Below, piece by piece: positions 11,981-23,780 of a stretch of DNA of 64,000 nt. Position 1 is the stretch's first letter. Each line of letters begins with the position of its first letter. The translations under genes and the position numbers were made by a program. A model generated the notes under the pieces. The model was given only the letters and a program-made list of their open reading frames with translations, made no database searches and was not told where the DNA came from. Where the stretch lies: positions 9,054,501 to 9,118,500 of the forward strand of contig OY987226.1 of NCBI GenBank assembly GCA_963920705.1. The letters run 5' to 3'. The stretch is from Odiellus spinosus. Taxonomy: Eukaryota > Arthropoda > Arachnida > Opiliones > Phalangiidae.

Positions 11981-12877
11981 CTAAAATTCAATTCCGATTG
12001 ACCCAAGTGGAGTATTAATTGAAGTCTTCCTTCCAAATGAAGCCCCTAAGCCAAGGAAATTAGCCTCTACACCTGTAGTTCCGATTCTCGCCCCCGTATT
12101 GGCATTTATGTTAGCACTGGCGTACAGTGGCCCCGCATTGACGGAAGCTTTACCGGCGCTTGCTTCTATCATCACACCAGCGTCGAATAATGGAAACGCA
12201 GCGTCTGGAATGTGAAGGTATCTTGCATCGGCTATTGCGGAAGCATTCGGTCCTTGGGCTTCAGCCCCGAATATGCTCCAGTTGGCTTTGGCTCTTCCCG
12301 TCGTGGCCCTTGCTCCGGCACTGGCGTCTGAAATCCAGTTTGTACGGCTTCCTTCGTAACTGTCCTCGAAGGTTGTTGGGCCACCATTGTAACCATATGT
12401 TGATGCTTGACCGACCGTTGCACCTTAAAAAAATATTCCCGCCATACTAAAAAAGGTTAAACATTTTATAAGCCGCGTTCTCACTAAAGACTTTGAACTC
12501 GTTTTTAACCGTTTTGGAAAGGTCAAAAATGGAAAATTTGGGGTTAGAAGTATGATCCCTTGTCAAAAATTGGAACTGTTTGCTTTTGAAAGTCGATTTG
12601 AACGTTCGAAACGGTTTGAAAACGTTTTCAAAGTGCTAGTGTGTAAGAAAAATAATAAAAATATATTTAGCATACCTGTCCTATACCCATATCCACTCTC
12701 AGGGTCAAACCAGCCCCCATTAGCATTGTAGAAGGCAACTGCCGTTGGGCCTTCAGCTTTGGCTTTTCCAGTAGTTTTGTCATACTTTTCTAGCGCGTCG
12801 TAACAATTTTTATACTTGACACCCGACTTAGCCGAAGCTGTGACGTGCCGTGATCCTCCCACAGGTCTCCTAGGCAT
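11981..12877 (-). CDS. Ala/Gly-rich 214-aa protein, function unknown
   Basis: Two exons on the minus strand, 12877-12676 and 12423-11981 (stop TAG), joined in phase 1 across a 252-nt GT-AG intron to give 645 nt. The start is the first ATG after a good TATA/Inr promoter; a frame open further upstream has no earlier ATG. There is no signal peptide (MPRRPVGGSRHVTASAK) and no membrane segment. The N-terminal third carries KNCYDALEKYDKTTGKAKA, VAFYNANGGWFDPESGYGYR and TGATVGQASTYGY. The C-terminal two thirds is a run of small-residue stretches alternating with Asn/Ile/Thr (ASAGARATTGRAKANWS, SAGKASVNAGPLYASANINA, NANTGARIGTTGVEANFLGL) and ends FGRKTSINTPLGSIGIEF. This alternation suggests a repetitive beta-rich fold. 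I have an impression of similar uncharacterised animal proteins but cannot name a family. It lies between the two His-rich genes in the opposite orientation. Confidence 0.8.
12474..12644. mobile_element. Possible MITE inside the intron
   Basis: Most of the intron of the minus-strand gene is bounded by gcgttctcactaaagactttg on the left (in two parts: gcgttctcacta and aagactttga) and tcaaagtgctagtgtgtaag on the right. In reverse complement these align imperfectly (ttct.aca.cta...actttga). The interior has many gttttgaa/cgttt motifs. The evidence is moderate, with no clear target duplication. Confidence 0.3.
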
Positions 12878-12982
12878 CGTAAAATTAGGCTTTCGTAATG
12901 GAATCACACAATATATTAGTATATTATGGAAAAAAGAGTGGAAAGGTTGGCGTTACTGCTGAATTACCCACTGTTATTCTGA

Positions 12983-13016
12983 GACTGAATATATATTACC
13001 ATAAAGTAATTTTATA
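12983..13016 (-). promoter_or_regulatory. TATA + initiator (minus strand)
   Basis: On the minus strand, TATAAAA occupies 13016-13010 and the initiator TCAGTC 12988-12983. The +1 A at 12986 is 30 bp from the TATA box. The start codon at 12877 follows about 109 nt later, which supports the two-exon model without an upstream coding exon. Confidence 0.72.
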
Positions 13017-13920
13017 CTATCTAGAAAAATAGTGACGTTATAAATGTCACGCCATAAGTTTATCTCTAGGTGTTGACAAATCGTTAAAAAAAAACCTATC
13101 TATAGAGATAAGACAGGCGTGAAAAGTTCATCTTTCCAAGGATGGATGACTCCTACAAAAGTCTCTGACTTTCATATTTCGTTCGCCTATAATTTTAATA
13201 TCTGTCCCTTCACGGGTATGAATGTCTTGCCTATATATGTCCTTTTTTTTGAAATGCGAGGCAAAAAAAGTTTTTTGCATAATGTTAATATCATTCCAAA
13301 GTAATTGGAATTTAAGTTTGAGAAATCGAATAACGTCACCAATAAATTATAGGCAATCGATTTCTCAAACTCTCTATATTCTTGAAAATTATATTCTTGA
13401 AAATTAACTTATCCTAAATCCAATAAAACTATGCCAAACGTAATCAAATTATTAACTTTTAATTCCTTTAAAAAATTCAAAATTTATCAAAAATTCGAAT
13501 TTAAATAATATATTGTACACATCATTCATCAATGACGGACCCTTTAATCTAATATTTTGACTGTAAACTTTGTCAGTTTTGAATTATTTGAGTGAAATGG
13601 ACTGTATCTCAATAATATTAAAAACGAAACCGTTGTAAAGTATATTAGATACGGCGAGAAACGAGAAAAAAAAAATAGGAAAAATTAAATACTATCCGTA
13701 CGCGGTTATGAAAATTGGAACGACTCTTTGAAGGGAAGGTCAGCACTGCCTGTTGCCAATTCTCGAAACCTAATAAAACTCGGACACGGGTATTTTTTTC
13801 TTCTACTTTACATGTCTGTTACGCTCTTTTCGTTTTCCCTCCCACCTTTTATTGCATTCAGCAAATTAGAACCCCGCAAAATACGGTTCCCCCATAAACC
13901 TCAATAGGGTCTGTGGTTTA
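13017..13920. other. Intergenic between divergent promoters
   Basis: About 900 bp separate the minus-strand promoter from the promoter of His-rich gene 2, so it probably carries control regions for both. It contains an inverted repeat with 15-bp arms (agtttgagaaatcga at 13315-13329 and its complement at 13357-13371) and a duplicated tattcttgaaaatta (about 13377-13406). No gene is seen. Confidence 0.5.
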
Positions 13921-13931
13921 TCGAAAGTGAG

Positions 13932-13969
13932 TATAAAAGAGAACTTGACCAGTCGGTTAAACATCATTC
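13932..13969 (+). promoter_or_regulatory. TATA + initiator, His-rich gene 2
   Basis: TATAAAA at 13932-13938. TCATTC at 13964-13969 fits the initiator consensus, with A13966 at 34 bp from the TATA box. The ATG at 14008 follows after about 42 nt. The arrangement mirrors the paralog's promoter. Confidence 0.72.
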
Positions 13970-14007
13970 GATCGGTGTTCGATCTTAGAACAACAACGGA
14001 ATAAAAT

Positions 14008-15332
14008 ATGAAGGCTCAGGTAATTGAAAGTGTTAATCGTGTCTGTTTCGTTGGAACTGGTGAAACTTTTCGGGTTTGAGACCATTGGATTATATACAAA
14101 TTGCGTGTAAATTGGATTCAACGATTTGAGACAAATGGCGTCAAAATTGAACTACATATGAAAGTTGGGAACGGTTTTCAACTTTGAATTTCAAAGCTGA
14201 GTAATATTCAAATGTTATATTGGTATAATGACTGATTTCATGAAGAATATCGTCGTTCTATCAATATCTAATTCAATTTGGATTCTCATCAATTTGAACA
14301 ACGTTAATTTATGCAAAACCTTCTTTCCCTAAAGTATTACGTTGATGTATAATGTCTGGTTTGTTTTCGTGTGCCCCTCAAGGATGAATCAGTAAATAAA
14401 TTCGAATTTTCGCAGTATAATTTTTCTTTTTCTTTTGCAGATTGCATTGCTCCTCTTGTCGGCCGCTGTAGCGTTGGCTGGTCATCATGTACACTTTGAA
14501 ACCATTCCTGGTATCGAAAAACACATCGAAAAACATGGTGGATCACACGGAGGTCACGAGCATTTGAACAAACATTATGGCGGACACGGATACGGTCATC
14601 ATGGAGGACACAAACATTTCGGAGAAAAGTCCTACGGTCACCACGGACATCACGGTGGCGGATTGCAAAAACATCACGACGCTCACGGATCTCACCACGG
14701 TTTGGACGCTCATCATCACAACAAGGGCATCTTTTTAAGAGACAAAGGATACGGTTACGAAAAGGCCTACGCTTACGACAAGATCAAGAAGATTCACGAC
14801 ATCGGAGGACACAAGCACGCTCATGGAGGTGAAATCTTAAGCCAAATTTATTAGATTCTCAGAAGGAATTCAATTCCGGCTTTTGTCGAGTCGTATAGAG
14901 TAAAAGGACATTTGGGATATGTGCCTAAGAAAATAAATATTTTCAGGTCACCACTCAGTCCACGATGGTTTGAAGAAACATCATTATGGAGGTCACGGTA
15001 GCCATGGCCATTCTCACCACGGAGGAGAATCGCATCATGGTGGACACGGAAACAGTCATTTTGGCAAGTTGCACAGCGGTAAGCACCATCATGGTCACCA
15101 CTTTGGTCACGGACAAAAATTACACCAACCAGCCGTCGTTATTCAACACCACGAACCCATTCATCACCATCAACCCATCCATCACCACCAACCCATCCAT
15201 CACCATGAACATCATGGATTCGGTGGTGGTTCCGGTGGTGAGATCATTTCCGGAGGACATATTGGAGGAGGTGAAGGAGGATTAGGACACGGTGGAGGGC
15301 ACGGTGGTTACGAGATTGTCCATCACCAATAA
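14008..15332 (+). CDS. Secreted His/Gly-rich protein, paralog 2 (261 aa)
   Basis: Three exons: 14008-14019 (encoding MKAQ), 14441-14828 and 14947-15332 (stop TAA), joining to 786 nt with all junctions GT-AG. The signal peptide MKAQIALLLLSAAVALA is predicted to be cleaved before GHH. The mature protein is dominated by His and Gly: HGG/HGH units with YGGHG and KHH motifs, the conserved block GYGYEKAYAYDK...HDIGGHKHAHGG, three tandem HHHQPI-type units and a Gly-rich tail ending EIVHHQ. First-exon length, signal peptide, last intron position and the core block match the gene at 7073-8866, so the two are duplicates. This copy lacks the intron that splits the other's second coding segment after its YGGY. 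A secreted cuticle, salivary or metal-binding role is inferred only from composition. Confidence 0.9.
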
Positions 15333-15412
15333 GTACTGAAAACGCTCTAGCTTCAGTATAAAAAATTTCCCTACTTATTGTTTCAAATAAGTATTAATTA
15401 GTTTTGTAAAAT

Positions 15413-15472
15413 AATAAACAAAAGTGATATTTATTATAAAAATGTACAGTTTACATTGTGAATATAAATAAA
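15413..15472 (+). other. Poly(A) signals, His-rich gene 2
   Basis: AATAAA occurs at 15413-15418 and again at 15467-15472, 81 and 135 bp past the stop. Either or both could be used. Confidence 0.6.
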
Positions 15473-17462
15473 AGTTCTTGTATTGAACCTATAATACAAA
15501 ATAGCCTATTCTAGACCTAGAGAATTATATATTTTGTACTGTTTTGTACTTATACATCAAAAATAACGTTAGCAAAGCATTTTTACCAAAATATTAAGCA
15601 TAGTTTCTACTCCTAATGTTTTAGTTTATATCCTCCACGTCATATTCGAAAATATACTTCAGTTTATTATTTAATCGATAGATGGCAGGTGCTCCAAAAC
15701 ATTTTCAATTTTTTTAATCCAAACATTTTTCAACTCATAGATGGCGAAAGTGAGCCAAATTTCGATTCATTTTTGTCGCGCAACGCGTCAGTTGAAATTT
15801 GCATTCAAAGAGAATCGACGCTACCCGTTTTTTTACCATAAAATCAGAGGAAATTTTCCCGATCAGTTTTGGTCACCGGCACCGCTCCTTTCACGATCAT
15901 CAAACGTTCGTTTTTCGCTCAACGAGGCTTAGCAAGTGTCAATTAAGTTTTTAATTTACGATAATTATTCGCTCAGCGTTTCGACAAGTCATCGAATCTT
16001 TTTCCTGATATACTTATTGCTCAGTCGGTGCTAATTGTACAAACCGTAAGTTGTATTTCTTTGTATTTAGCATGATAATGCGAAAAGCAAAATCACTGAT
16101 ATGTAAGCCTAAACACCGCTTTTGTTTTGTGATGAATTAGGGGTGGGGTATTTTCGTTTACAAAATTCAAATTGTTTTGGATTAATACTTTGATTAATTA
16201 AAACCCACTGTGATGAGTTTTATAAGCCACGTTAGGAATAAACCTAAATCCTTTTACTGTGCGAGTCAATGATCAAATATTATGTAACCATGTTAAATCA
16301 TGATTTAATCGCGCCTGAAAGATACGTGAAACCATGTATGTAATTCTAGTAGGTAGGGAATGGCGGGTTTTTCTTCCCTGACCCGACTCGACTCTGGTTT
16401 TCCAAAATGAACCGTGTTTAAAAACCTAACCCTTGGAAAATATTCCTGCGTTGAATAAGTAAAGATCTAAATTAGAAGTTCGGAAGTTATAACTGTTGCA
16501 TTTGCTAGTTAAGACATTTTAAAATTTCATAAAGACAAGGAACAGTAAATAGGGTTTCTGTATACATAGGCCCAGGCTATTATTTATTAAAACTCATAAA
16601 GTATTCAAAATCAAATATTTCTCTATTATGTTTTGGGGATTCTACTACTAGATTCGTTGTAGTAGTGATCTTTATGATTCCGATATGAATTTGCTAAGTG
16701 CCGTACTTATAACTACTTCCGTGTCATTTTCGTTTTGAAAAATACTTGAGCTAATCTAATCTACTTGGAAACTTCAGTGTCTTGCCGCACCAAACTTTAG
16801 ACAAACATTAGATAGGATGTCTGGATTAGGGCATTATCAGAGTTTATACCTTTGATTTTTATTTTAAAAATCTGATGATGTTTTTATCAATTACCAAGTG
16901 TCAAAGGGGGAATTTTATATGAAGTAGCAAAACCTCATCAGATTGATAACCGATTTATCACTTTTTTATATACTTTCCATCAAGAGAAGCTGAAAATATG
17001 GTAAAAGCTTTAGCGTATTGATTCAGTGTATTAAATCTTGTAGAAAAATAAGTAGGCATTGCCAATCAACTCCTTTTGAACTCAAGTACCATCCCTTTTA
17101 ATCAGGGTATTTTACCAATAACGTACGTAAGTTAGAAAAACTGAAAATCTTAGGGAAATAAATAAATTGAGGGAAAATTTCATGGAATTTTAAAAATATT
17201 AGTGAAATTCAGGGAATTCAGGGAGGGTTGGGCATATTTGGTCTAAATCGATTGTTTCATCAAATAGACTCTTAAAAACTAAATAGATTTAGGCTGCTAC
17301 TTATATTTGGCATTAATATCATGTATAGCTTCCATGAGATCAGAGAATATTCTGTATTTTGCTCCGGATTCACAGGTACAGCCTTGGAATTGACTTAAAT
17401 TCTCATAGCTAATACAGTTTTTTAATGAATATTTACATCCTCCCAAGATTCTTAAAGTATAA

Positions 17463-18785
17463 ACTAATTATATATCTAATGATTTGGCTAATTACACATC
17501 TTAAGTTTTAAACCAATTACACGCCTTAAATTTAATTACACGTCTTTATATTCTAAACTGATTACACGTCTTAAGTTTTAAACTAATTACTCGTCCAAAG
17601 TTTTAAACTAATTACTCGTCCAAAGTTTTGAACTAATTACTCGTCCTAAGTTTTAAATTAACTATACATCTTAAGCATTTAAATTAATTATACATCTTAA
17701 GCATTTAAATTAATTATACATCTTAAGCATTTAAATTAATTATACATCTTAAGCATTTAAATTAATTATAATCAATTGGTTTGTTGTAATTAATTATAAT
17801 CAATTGGTTTGTTTTAATTAATTATAATCAATTGGTTTGTTGTAATTAATTATAATCAATTGGTTTGCTTTAATTAATTATAATCAATTGGTTTGTTTTA
17901 ATTAATTATAATCAATTGGTGTGTTTAATTAATTATAAGCAATTGGTTTGTTTTAATTAATTATAATCAATTGGTTTGTTTTAATTACAATCAAAAGGTT
18001 TATTAATTGTAATCAATAGGTTTGTATTCATTGCCATCAATAGGTTTGTATTCATTGCCATCAATAGCTTTGTATTCATTGCCATCAATAGCTTTGTATT
18101 CATTGCAATCAATAGGTTTGCATTCGTTACGATCTATATCTTTGTATTCGTTTCAATTGAATTGAATTGAATTGAATTAATTACGATCTATTGGTTTGAA
18201 TTAATTACGATCTATTGCTTTGAATGAATTACGATCTATTGCTTTGAATGAATTACGATCTATTGGTTTGAATTAATTACGATCTATTGCTTTGAATGAA
18301 TTACAATCTATTGCTTTGAATGAATTACAATATATTGCTTTGAATGAATTACAATCTATTGCTTTGAATTACTATCTATTGCTATTGGTTTGAATTACTA
18401 TCTATTGCTATTGGTTTGAATTAATTCAGATCTATTGGTTTGAATTACTATCTATTGCTATTGGTTTGAATTACGAGCTGTTGGTGTGAATTAATTACGA
18501 TCTATTGGTGTGAATTAATTACGATCTATTGGTGTGAATTAATTACGATCTATTGGTTTGAATTAATTACGATCTATTGGTTTGAATTAATTACGATCTA
18601 TTGGATTGAATTAATTACGATCTATTGGATTGAATTAATTACGATCTATTGGTTTGAATTAATTACGATCTATTGTTTTTAATTAATTGCAATCAAATTG
18701 TTTTGAATTAATTGCAATCAAATTGTATTGAATTAATTGCAATCAAATTGTTTTGAATTAATTGCAATATATTGGTTTGAATTAT
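17463..18785. repeat. 1.3-kb array with a unit that changes along it
   Basis: A continuous tandem array whose 24-30-bp unit changes in steps from left to right. It begins with attacacgtcttaagtttta types, then attatacatcttaagcattt, then attataatcaattggtttg (about ten copies from 17760), then attgccatcaataggtttg, then attacgatctattggtttg (about 18180-18670), and ends with attgcaatcaaattgttttg. Every unit keeps the outline att-a-a-atc-a-tggtttg-aatta. It is non-coding. Confidence 0.9.
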
Positions 18786-19621
18786 TCCTGTAAGGGTTTC
18801 ATAGGATATACATAATTACGCTAATAATATTAATACTCTTCTGTCCTTGACATTGAAAACTGTAAAGATCGTTAATCTTAAAAAGGGGTAATTAGCTGAA
18901 GCCGCTTAGATAGTATCCTCCTAAAATTCAGTCAAAAAAACTTTTTTGTCTTTGCTGGTGAAGCCAAGCGTAAATATATTTTTCTTCTGATAAAACCTAT
19001 AATCCGATTCAGTTTTAATTTTCAGCTAGTTCAAAACTTTGCCCGTTTCTATCTAAGTTTTATTGCTTAGAGAGATACGGGCGAGCTAAGCCTTGTACGT
19101 AAAGAAATTTAAAAGATTTTGACCATAAAGAGCAATGTCCTTTTTTGGCATCGAAATTTCGTCGTCGGAGGAAATGAAAATAGCGATATCTACTTCACCA
19201 TGTCTCGTGGTTTAGAAACATTTTACGTCGGAAAAAATATAGTTTTTGTAACATTTGAGTAAACAGCGCGTACAAAGCTAAGCTTCCATCTTTTCTATCG
19301 CGTTTTTTAAAAGAAAAACAAGGCAGCTTTCGTTATTACTTGTTGAAACAAAAATTGGTTTTGTGGTTTTTATTATAGCTGATGATACAAAAAAATGTTA
19401 GACAATTGGAGGAATTTCTTCTTTAATAAGAGTTTCGCGTGTAGGGATGGTTTAAAGGGAGGTTGTTACATTCTTTTCAAAAAGATACCTTTTTCTAAAA
19501 ATGGAAAATCCTTATTACTCACTAGTTTCTAAATTAAAAACACTCCAGCTATTTGGTCAAGAGTTCTTATCTAATAATGTAGCAGTTATTTTGGTCGTGT
19601 TTCAATTCGTGTTTCAAAAAA

Positions 19622-19835
19622 TCATTCCTCGCCACTCGAAAAATTCCCTAAATGACCCCTATCTTAAAATGGCCCTAACATTTCTCTACGATCTCATAGG
19701 CATAAACCGATTGCACCATTAGAAAGAAGGCATTGCCTAGATTATTTTAAGATAATAAAATTATGCCTCGCCCACTGATTGAAAGTTCCCGAAATGACCC
19801 CTATCTTAAAAAGGCCGTAACCTTTCTCTACGATT
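19622..19835. repeat. Direct duplication about 140 bp apart
   Basis: The segment with aaatgacccctatcttaaaa and ctctacgat (about 19625-19695) recurs at about 19765-19835 with few differences. The 73-codon frame starting at 19501 only overlaps it and is not supported as a gene. Confidence 0.7.
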
Positions 19836-21714
19836 TTAGTATTTTGATCACTGACGTATGTATGATTTGTTAAATAATTATAAGGCTTAGCTTATTATTT
19901 TTGAATTAAAAACTAGCCCGATAATTGATCAATGGCTCCTGAGAGGTCACTTCACGAGCCAGAATATTCCTAATTAGCCATGCAACCTATTTATCATGTA
20001 GTGAAATTCATAAAAATTTAGGCCTAATTTTGAATAAATCAAAAGTAAATTTCTTTTCTTTTCCACTTTCTCTTTAAAGTTGCTTCTCTGGAAATCTTCT
20101 CATCCCTATGTTTCTTTCTAAGTTATCTCTTAGTTGCCATGGGTTACCACTAAGAAGAATCGTGCCGCATTAGAGTAAAATATGAGAATGGCTTGTCTCA
20201 TTTTTGATATTAAATCGCCATTTTGGTTCATCTTTTTCCTTATGCCACATTTCATGTTTTTTGGGGTTTTTTTTTGTATACAATAACCTTGCTCTAACTG
20301 TTCATTTAACAAGTTTTAAATCTCATTTAAAATCACAGAAACTCAATACAATTTTGTGAATACCGAACAATTAGAACTCGAAGGATTATTAAATAATAAA
20401 TCTTTTTTTTAAATGAGGTGTATCCATCGCAGATGGTTCCTTTAATATTCACAATTAAGTCACGGTAGATATTTTCAAATTCACGAATTTTCTGTCAGTT
20501 CATGACTAGTATTTTAGAAACCCGCAAATTTAAAAATTCACTTTTGGTCAAGGACATAGATCTTGAACCTTTGAAAAGAAAGACGAAATTAAATTCGTGA
20601 GATTCATCTTTTCAGTATAAATTTTAACCACAATTTTTTTTGCTCTGGCGCGCTTCATTAAGCCTAATTTTCATCACGAGGTTAACATACCTCGTGTCGG
20701 TAAACTATAGAAATGTAATGAAGCGTACAATTGTGACGTAACTGTCCAAATTTATCGACCGTGAATTTTTAAAGGAAAAAAGAGGATTAAGTTGGAAAAA
20801 TCGGTAAACCCTTCTTAGATGTCAGTAGGTACGAAACTAAATCTCATTTCATTTATAAGTAAATATATCTTATTACGAATAAGAAGTTAGTTTTGACCGT
20901 ACTGAATACTCCAACTTAATTAGAAATATTTTAAATTACAAAATATTTCATCTTCGGAATTTTTTGCCGTGCAATTATAAATGTTAGGAGAATTTTGGTT
21001 TTTCTGTCTGCATCGGATGTATAAATCTTGGGCAACCTTCTATAGAGGAGAGGAAGTTTGGGTTGGTATAAAAAAAACGGGGAAAAAAATCCAGAGCACA
21101 GCTCGACCGGAAACGGAAGTTAGATTGATTATCATTAAACAGAATTATAGCGAGGGTAGAGGAAATTCTTTCAAATTTTTGGGGATCTTTTTGTTCATTT
21201 GAAGTTGGAAGAGTAGCGAAGGCTAAAGCGGATTATGCATGAAGTTAAGACCTAGTAGGAATAAAAGTAGTTTTGTAAACTCGCCTATCCAACGCCAACA
21301 CCGCGAACCATGTAAAATCTAAAGCCACCCTCTCCCCCTGATGTAGCTAAATATTAGTGTCACCTTGGATGGAAGTTCAAATTCAATTTGGATATCGCAC
21401 ATCAATTTTATGACAGTTACACCAAGTTATACCATAAGTCACTGTAACCTTAGATCACTTATAATGGCTAGTGAACCATTTCGTAGCATTTCTCTAAATA
21501 TGAACCTAATATTGAACGCGTGGGTGACTCAGTTCATCGCGATTATGTAGACCTATAGTGTTATTTCTCCTTATATCCTCATGCAGTACATTCAGAGAAC
21601 ATAGGCAGAGGATATTTATTATTCTATACGTTTAACCATGGTTTTACGATTTCGTAGGTTTATCGCTGAATTTTAATTCAATTTACCCTTCCTTGTATGT
21701 ATACTAGAATATTA

Positions 21715-22000
21715 TTTAAAGGGATACGAATCTGTTTAAACATTCGATTGAGATTGCGTAAATATGCTTCAAAACGTTATCACGTCAAATATTTCGAGGT
21801 AATTTGCGGTTAATTATCAAAGTTTCGAAATTAGACTCGAATAAATTTCAGATTTATTTCAAAATTTCTTATCAGCCATTTAAATTTTATGAGTCTAGTT
21901 CGCTGCTATGATAATTAATTGCAAATTTTAGCGGTTGAGTTAACAATTCAAATGGATTAAAAATAAATTGTTATCATGCAGAGTCTAGTATCCCTTTAAA
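21715..22000. mobile_element. TTAA element with 13-bp perfect ends
   Basis: TTTAAAGGGATAC at 21715-21727 is repeated exactly in inverted orientation at 21988-22000, enclosing about 260 bp of non-coding AT-rich DNA. The ends include TTAA, so it fits the AGGGA-type TTAA family, although the interior differs from the long copies. Confidence 0.65.
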
Positions 22001-22222
22001 ATCTTCAATTCCTGCTGGGGCCACCCGCGTAATAATTTTACTATCGGTATTTTGCGAAAGAAATAAGTTTTCGTGTTTATCTATATGATCTGCTTTTATT
22101 AGTTAGAAGGAAGATTTTCGTACCTTCCTATTGAATTTTAATATTTTGCCAATTAAATTAGCATTTTATATAAATCTTTTTCCTGTTAGCAAAGCTAAGT
22201 AGCAACTAAAGTATATTTAGTT

Positions 22223-22661
22223 TTAATGGGAGAATGAAGCGAGATATCACCCTATTTCGTGGAATCCGCGTTAAAACATTTCGCGTTTGATGCCTAAGAC
22301 CTTGGGTATCAAACGTCGGCCTATTCTTTTAATGTTATGACATTAAAAGCGCTGTTGAAGGCTGAAATAATATGATTGGCTCGAATTTACTTCTGCCTGT
22401 CACCTTGGAAACAAACTCACCTTCCAGGCTTTCTCTTGCCTCGCTACCCAAGGGGAAGCTCAGAAGGTGAGCCTACTTCCAGTGAAACAGGCAGGTGACA
22501 GGCAGAAGAAATCCTAGGCTTTTAAAAAATTATCAAATACAATTTTTGGCACGATGATTCCGAAAATAAATTCTAAAGCTGTTAAATTTTTGGCTCCTTT
22601 AATAAAATATCCGCCTCACGTCCTATTTTTATTTTTTTAAATCATTTCATTCTCTCTTTAA
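22223..22661. mobile_element. AGGGA/TTAA family element, inverted copy
   Basis: TTAA at 22223-22226 followed by TGGGAGAATGAAGC; the right end is CATTCTCTCT followed by TTAA at 22658-22661. The interior shares two blocks with 42191-42759 in opposite orientation: a foldback half (about 22285-22385, with cctattcttttaatgtta and gttgaaggctgaaataata) and a block at about 22548-22595 that is the reverse complement of 42378-42425. These two are copies of one element, and this one carries a further insertion at 22390-22508. Confidence 0.65.
22390..22508. mobile_element. 119-bp inverted-repeat insertion, nested
   Basis: The perfect 16-bp ends cttctgcctgtcacct and aggtgacaggcagaag enclose a GC-richer interior with a second inverted pair (ctcaccttc / gaaggtgag). 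It sits inside the TTAA element at 22223-22661, where the related copy at 42 kb has no such segment, so it looks like a nested insertion. Confidence 0.6.
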
Positions 22662-23014
22662 AATAGTTTCTCAATATGAAAAGGAAAAAAAAATGTTAAA
22701 GTTCAATGTTTTGTTTAATACATCCTGAGTCTTTAATGATTTATATTGTTTTTCAAATACCAAAAAAGTGCACTCCTTCTTTTCTGTATTATTGTAACAA
22801 AAGAGTTATAAATTTTAAGGGTTAGGATGTTATTATTGTAAAAATGTTTTTAAAAAACATTCACCATAATGGCTCGTGGCGCAATATGGAAAGTTTTGTT
22901 GAAACTATTTCTACTTATAATAACAGGAACTTGATATTTGATAAATAACCCTCGTTGGGTTTTACTTTACCCGTGCATTATTTCATTTAATTTATTTTCC
23001 TCGTCTACATTTTG

Positions 23015-23780
23015 TCTGAAATTCTTTAATTTAAAAGAATCTCTGTTACTAGAATTAGTCTGAAATTATCTAATTTACAAGTTTCTCAGTTACTAGAACT
23101 AATCTGAAATTCTTTAATTTACAAGTTACTAGAACTAGTTTGAAATTATTTAATTTACAAGTTCCTCAGATAATATAACTAATCTGAAATTCTACAATTA
23201 GTTCCTGAGTTACTAGAATTAGTCTGAAATTATTTAATTTACAAATTCCTCAGATAATGGAACTAATCTGAAATTCTACAATTAGTTCCTCGGTTACTAG
23301 AATTAGTCTGAAATTCTTTAATTTACAAGTTCCTCAGATAATAGAACTAATCTGAAATTCTACAATTAGTTCCTCAGATAATAGAACTAATCTGAAATTC
23401 TACAATTAGTTCCTCAGTTACTAGAATTAGTCTGAAATTATTTAATTTACAAGTTCCTCAGATAATAGAACTAATCTGAAATTCTACAATTAGTTCCTCA
23501 GTTACTAGAATTAGTCTGAAATTCTTTCATTTACAAGTTCCTCAGATACTAGAACTAATCTGAAATTCTTTAATTTACAAGTTACTAGAACTAGTTTGAA
23601 ATTATTTAATTTACAAGTTCCTCAGATAATAGAACTAATCTGAAATTGTACAATTAGTTCCTCAGTTACTAGAATTAGTCTGAAATTCTTTAATTTAGAA
23701 GTTCCTCAGATACTAGAACTAGTCTGAAATTATTTTACTTTATAAGTTCCTCAGTTCATCTGTTTCTAGAACTAGTCTTC
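23015..23780. repeat. Minisatellite, 40-45-bp unit, about 18 copies
   Basis: Units start tctgaaatt, continue ctttaatttacaagttcctc or the shorter ctacaattagttcctc, and end agataatagaactaa or agttactagaattag. Long and short units alternate, so the array grew by duplicating mixed blocks. It is non-coding. Confidence 0.9.

Noticed and set aside
12160-12450. Plus-strand frame of 96 codons and minus-strand frame of 63 codons
   Set aside because: Shadows of the real second exon of the minus-strand Ala/Gly-rich gene, whose frame joins exon 1 in phase.
19501-19722. 73-codon frame
   Set aside because: It overlaps a duplicated non-coding segment (19622-19835) and the second copy has no frame.
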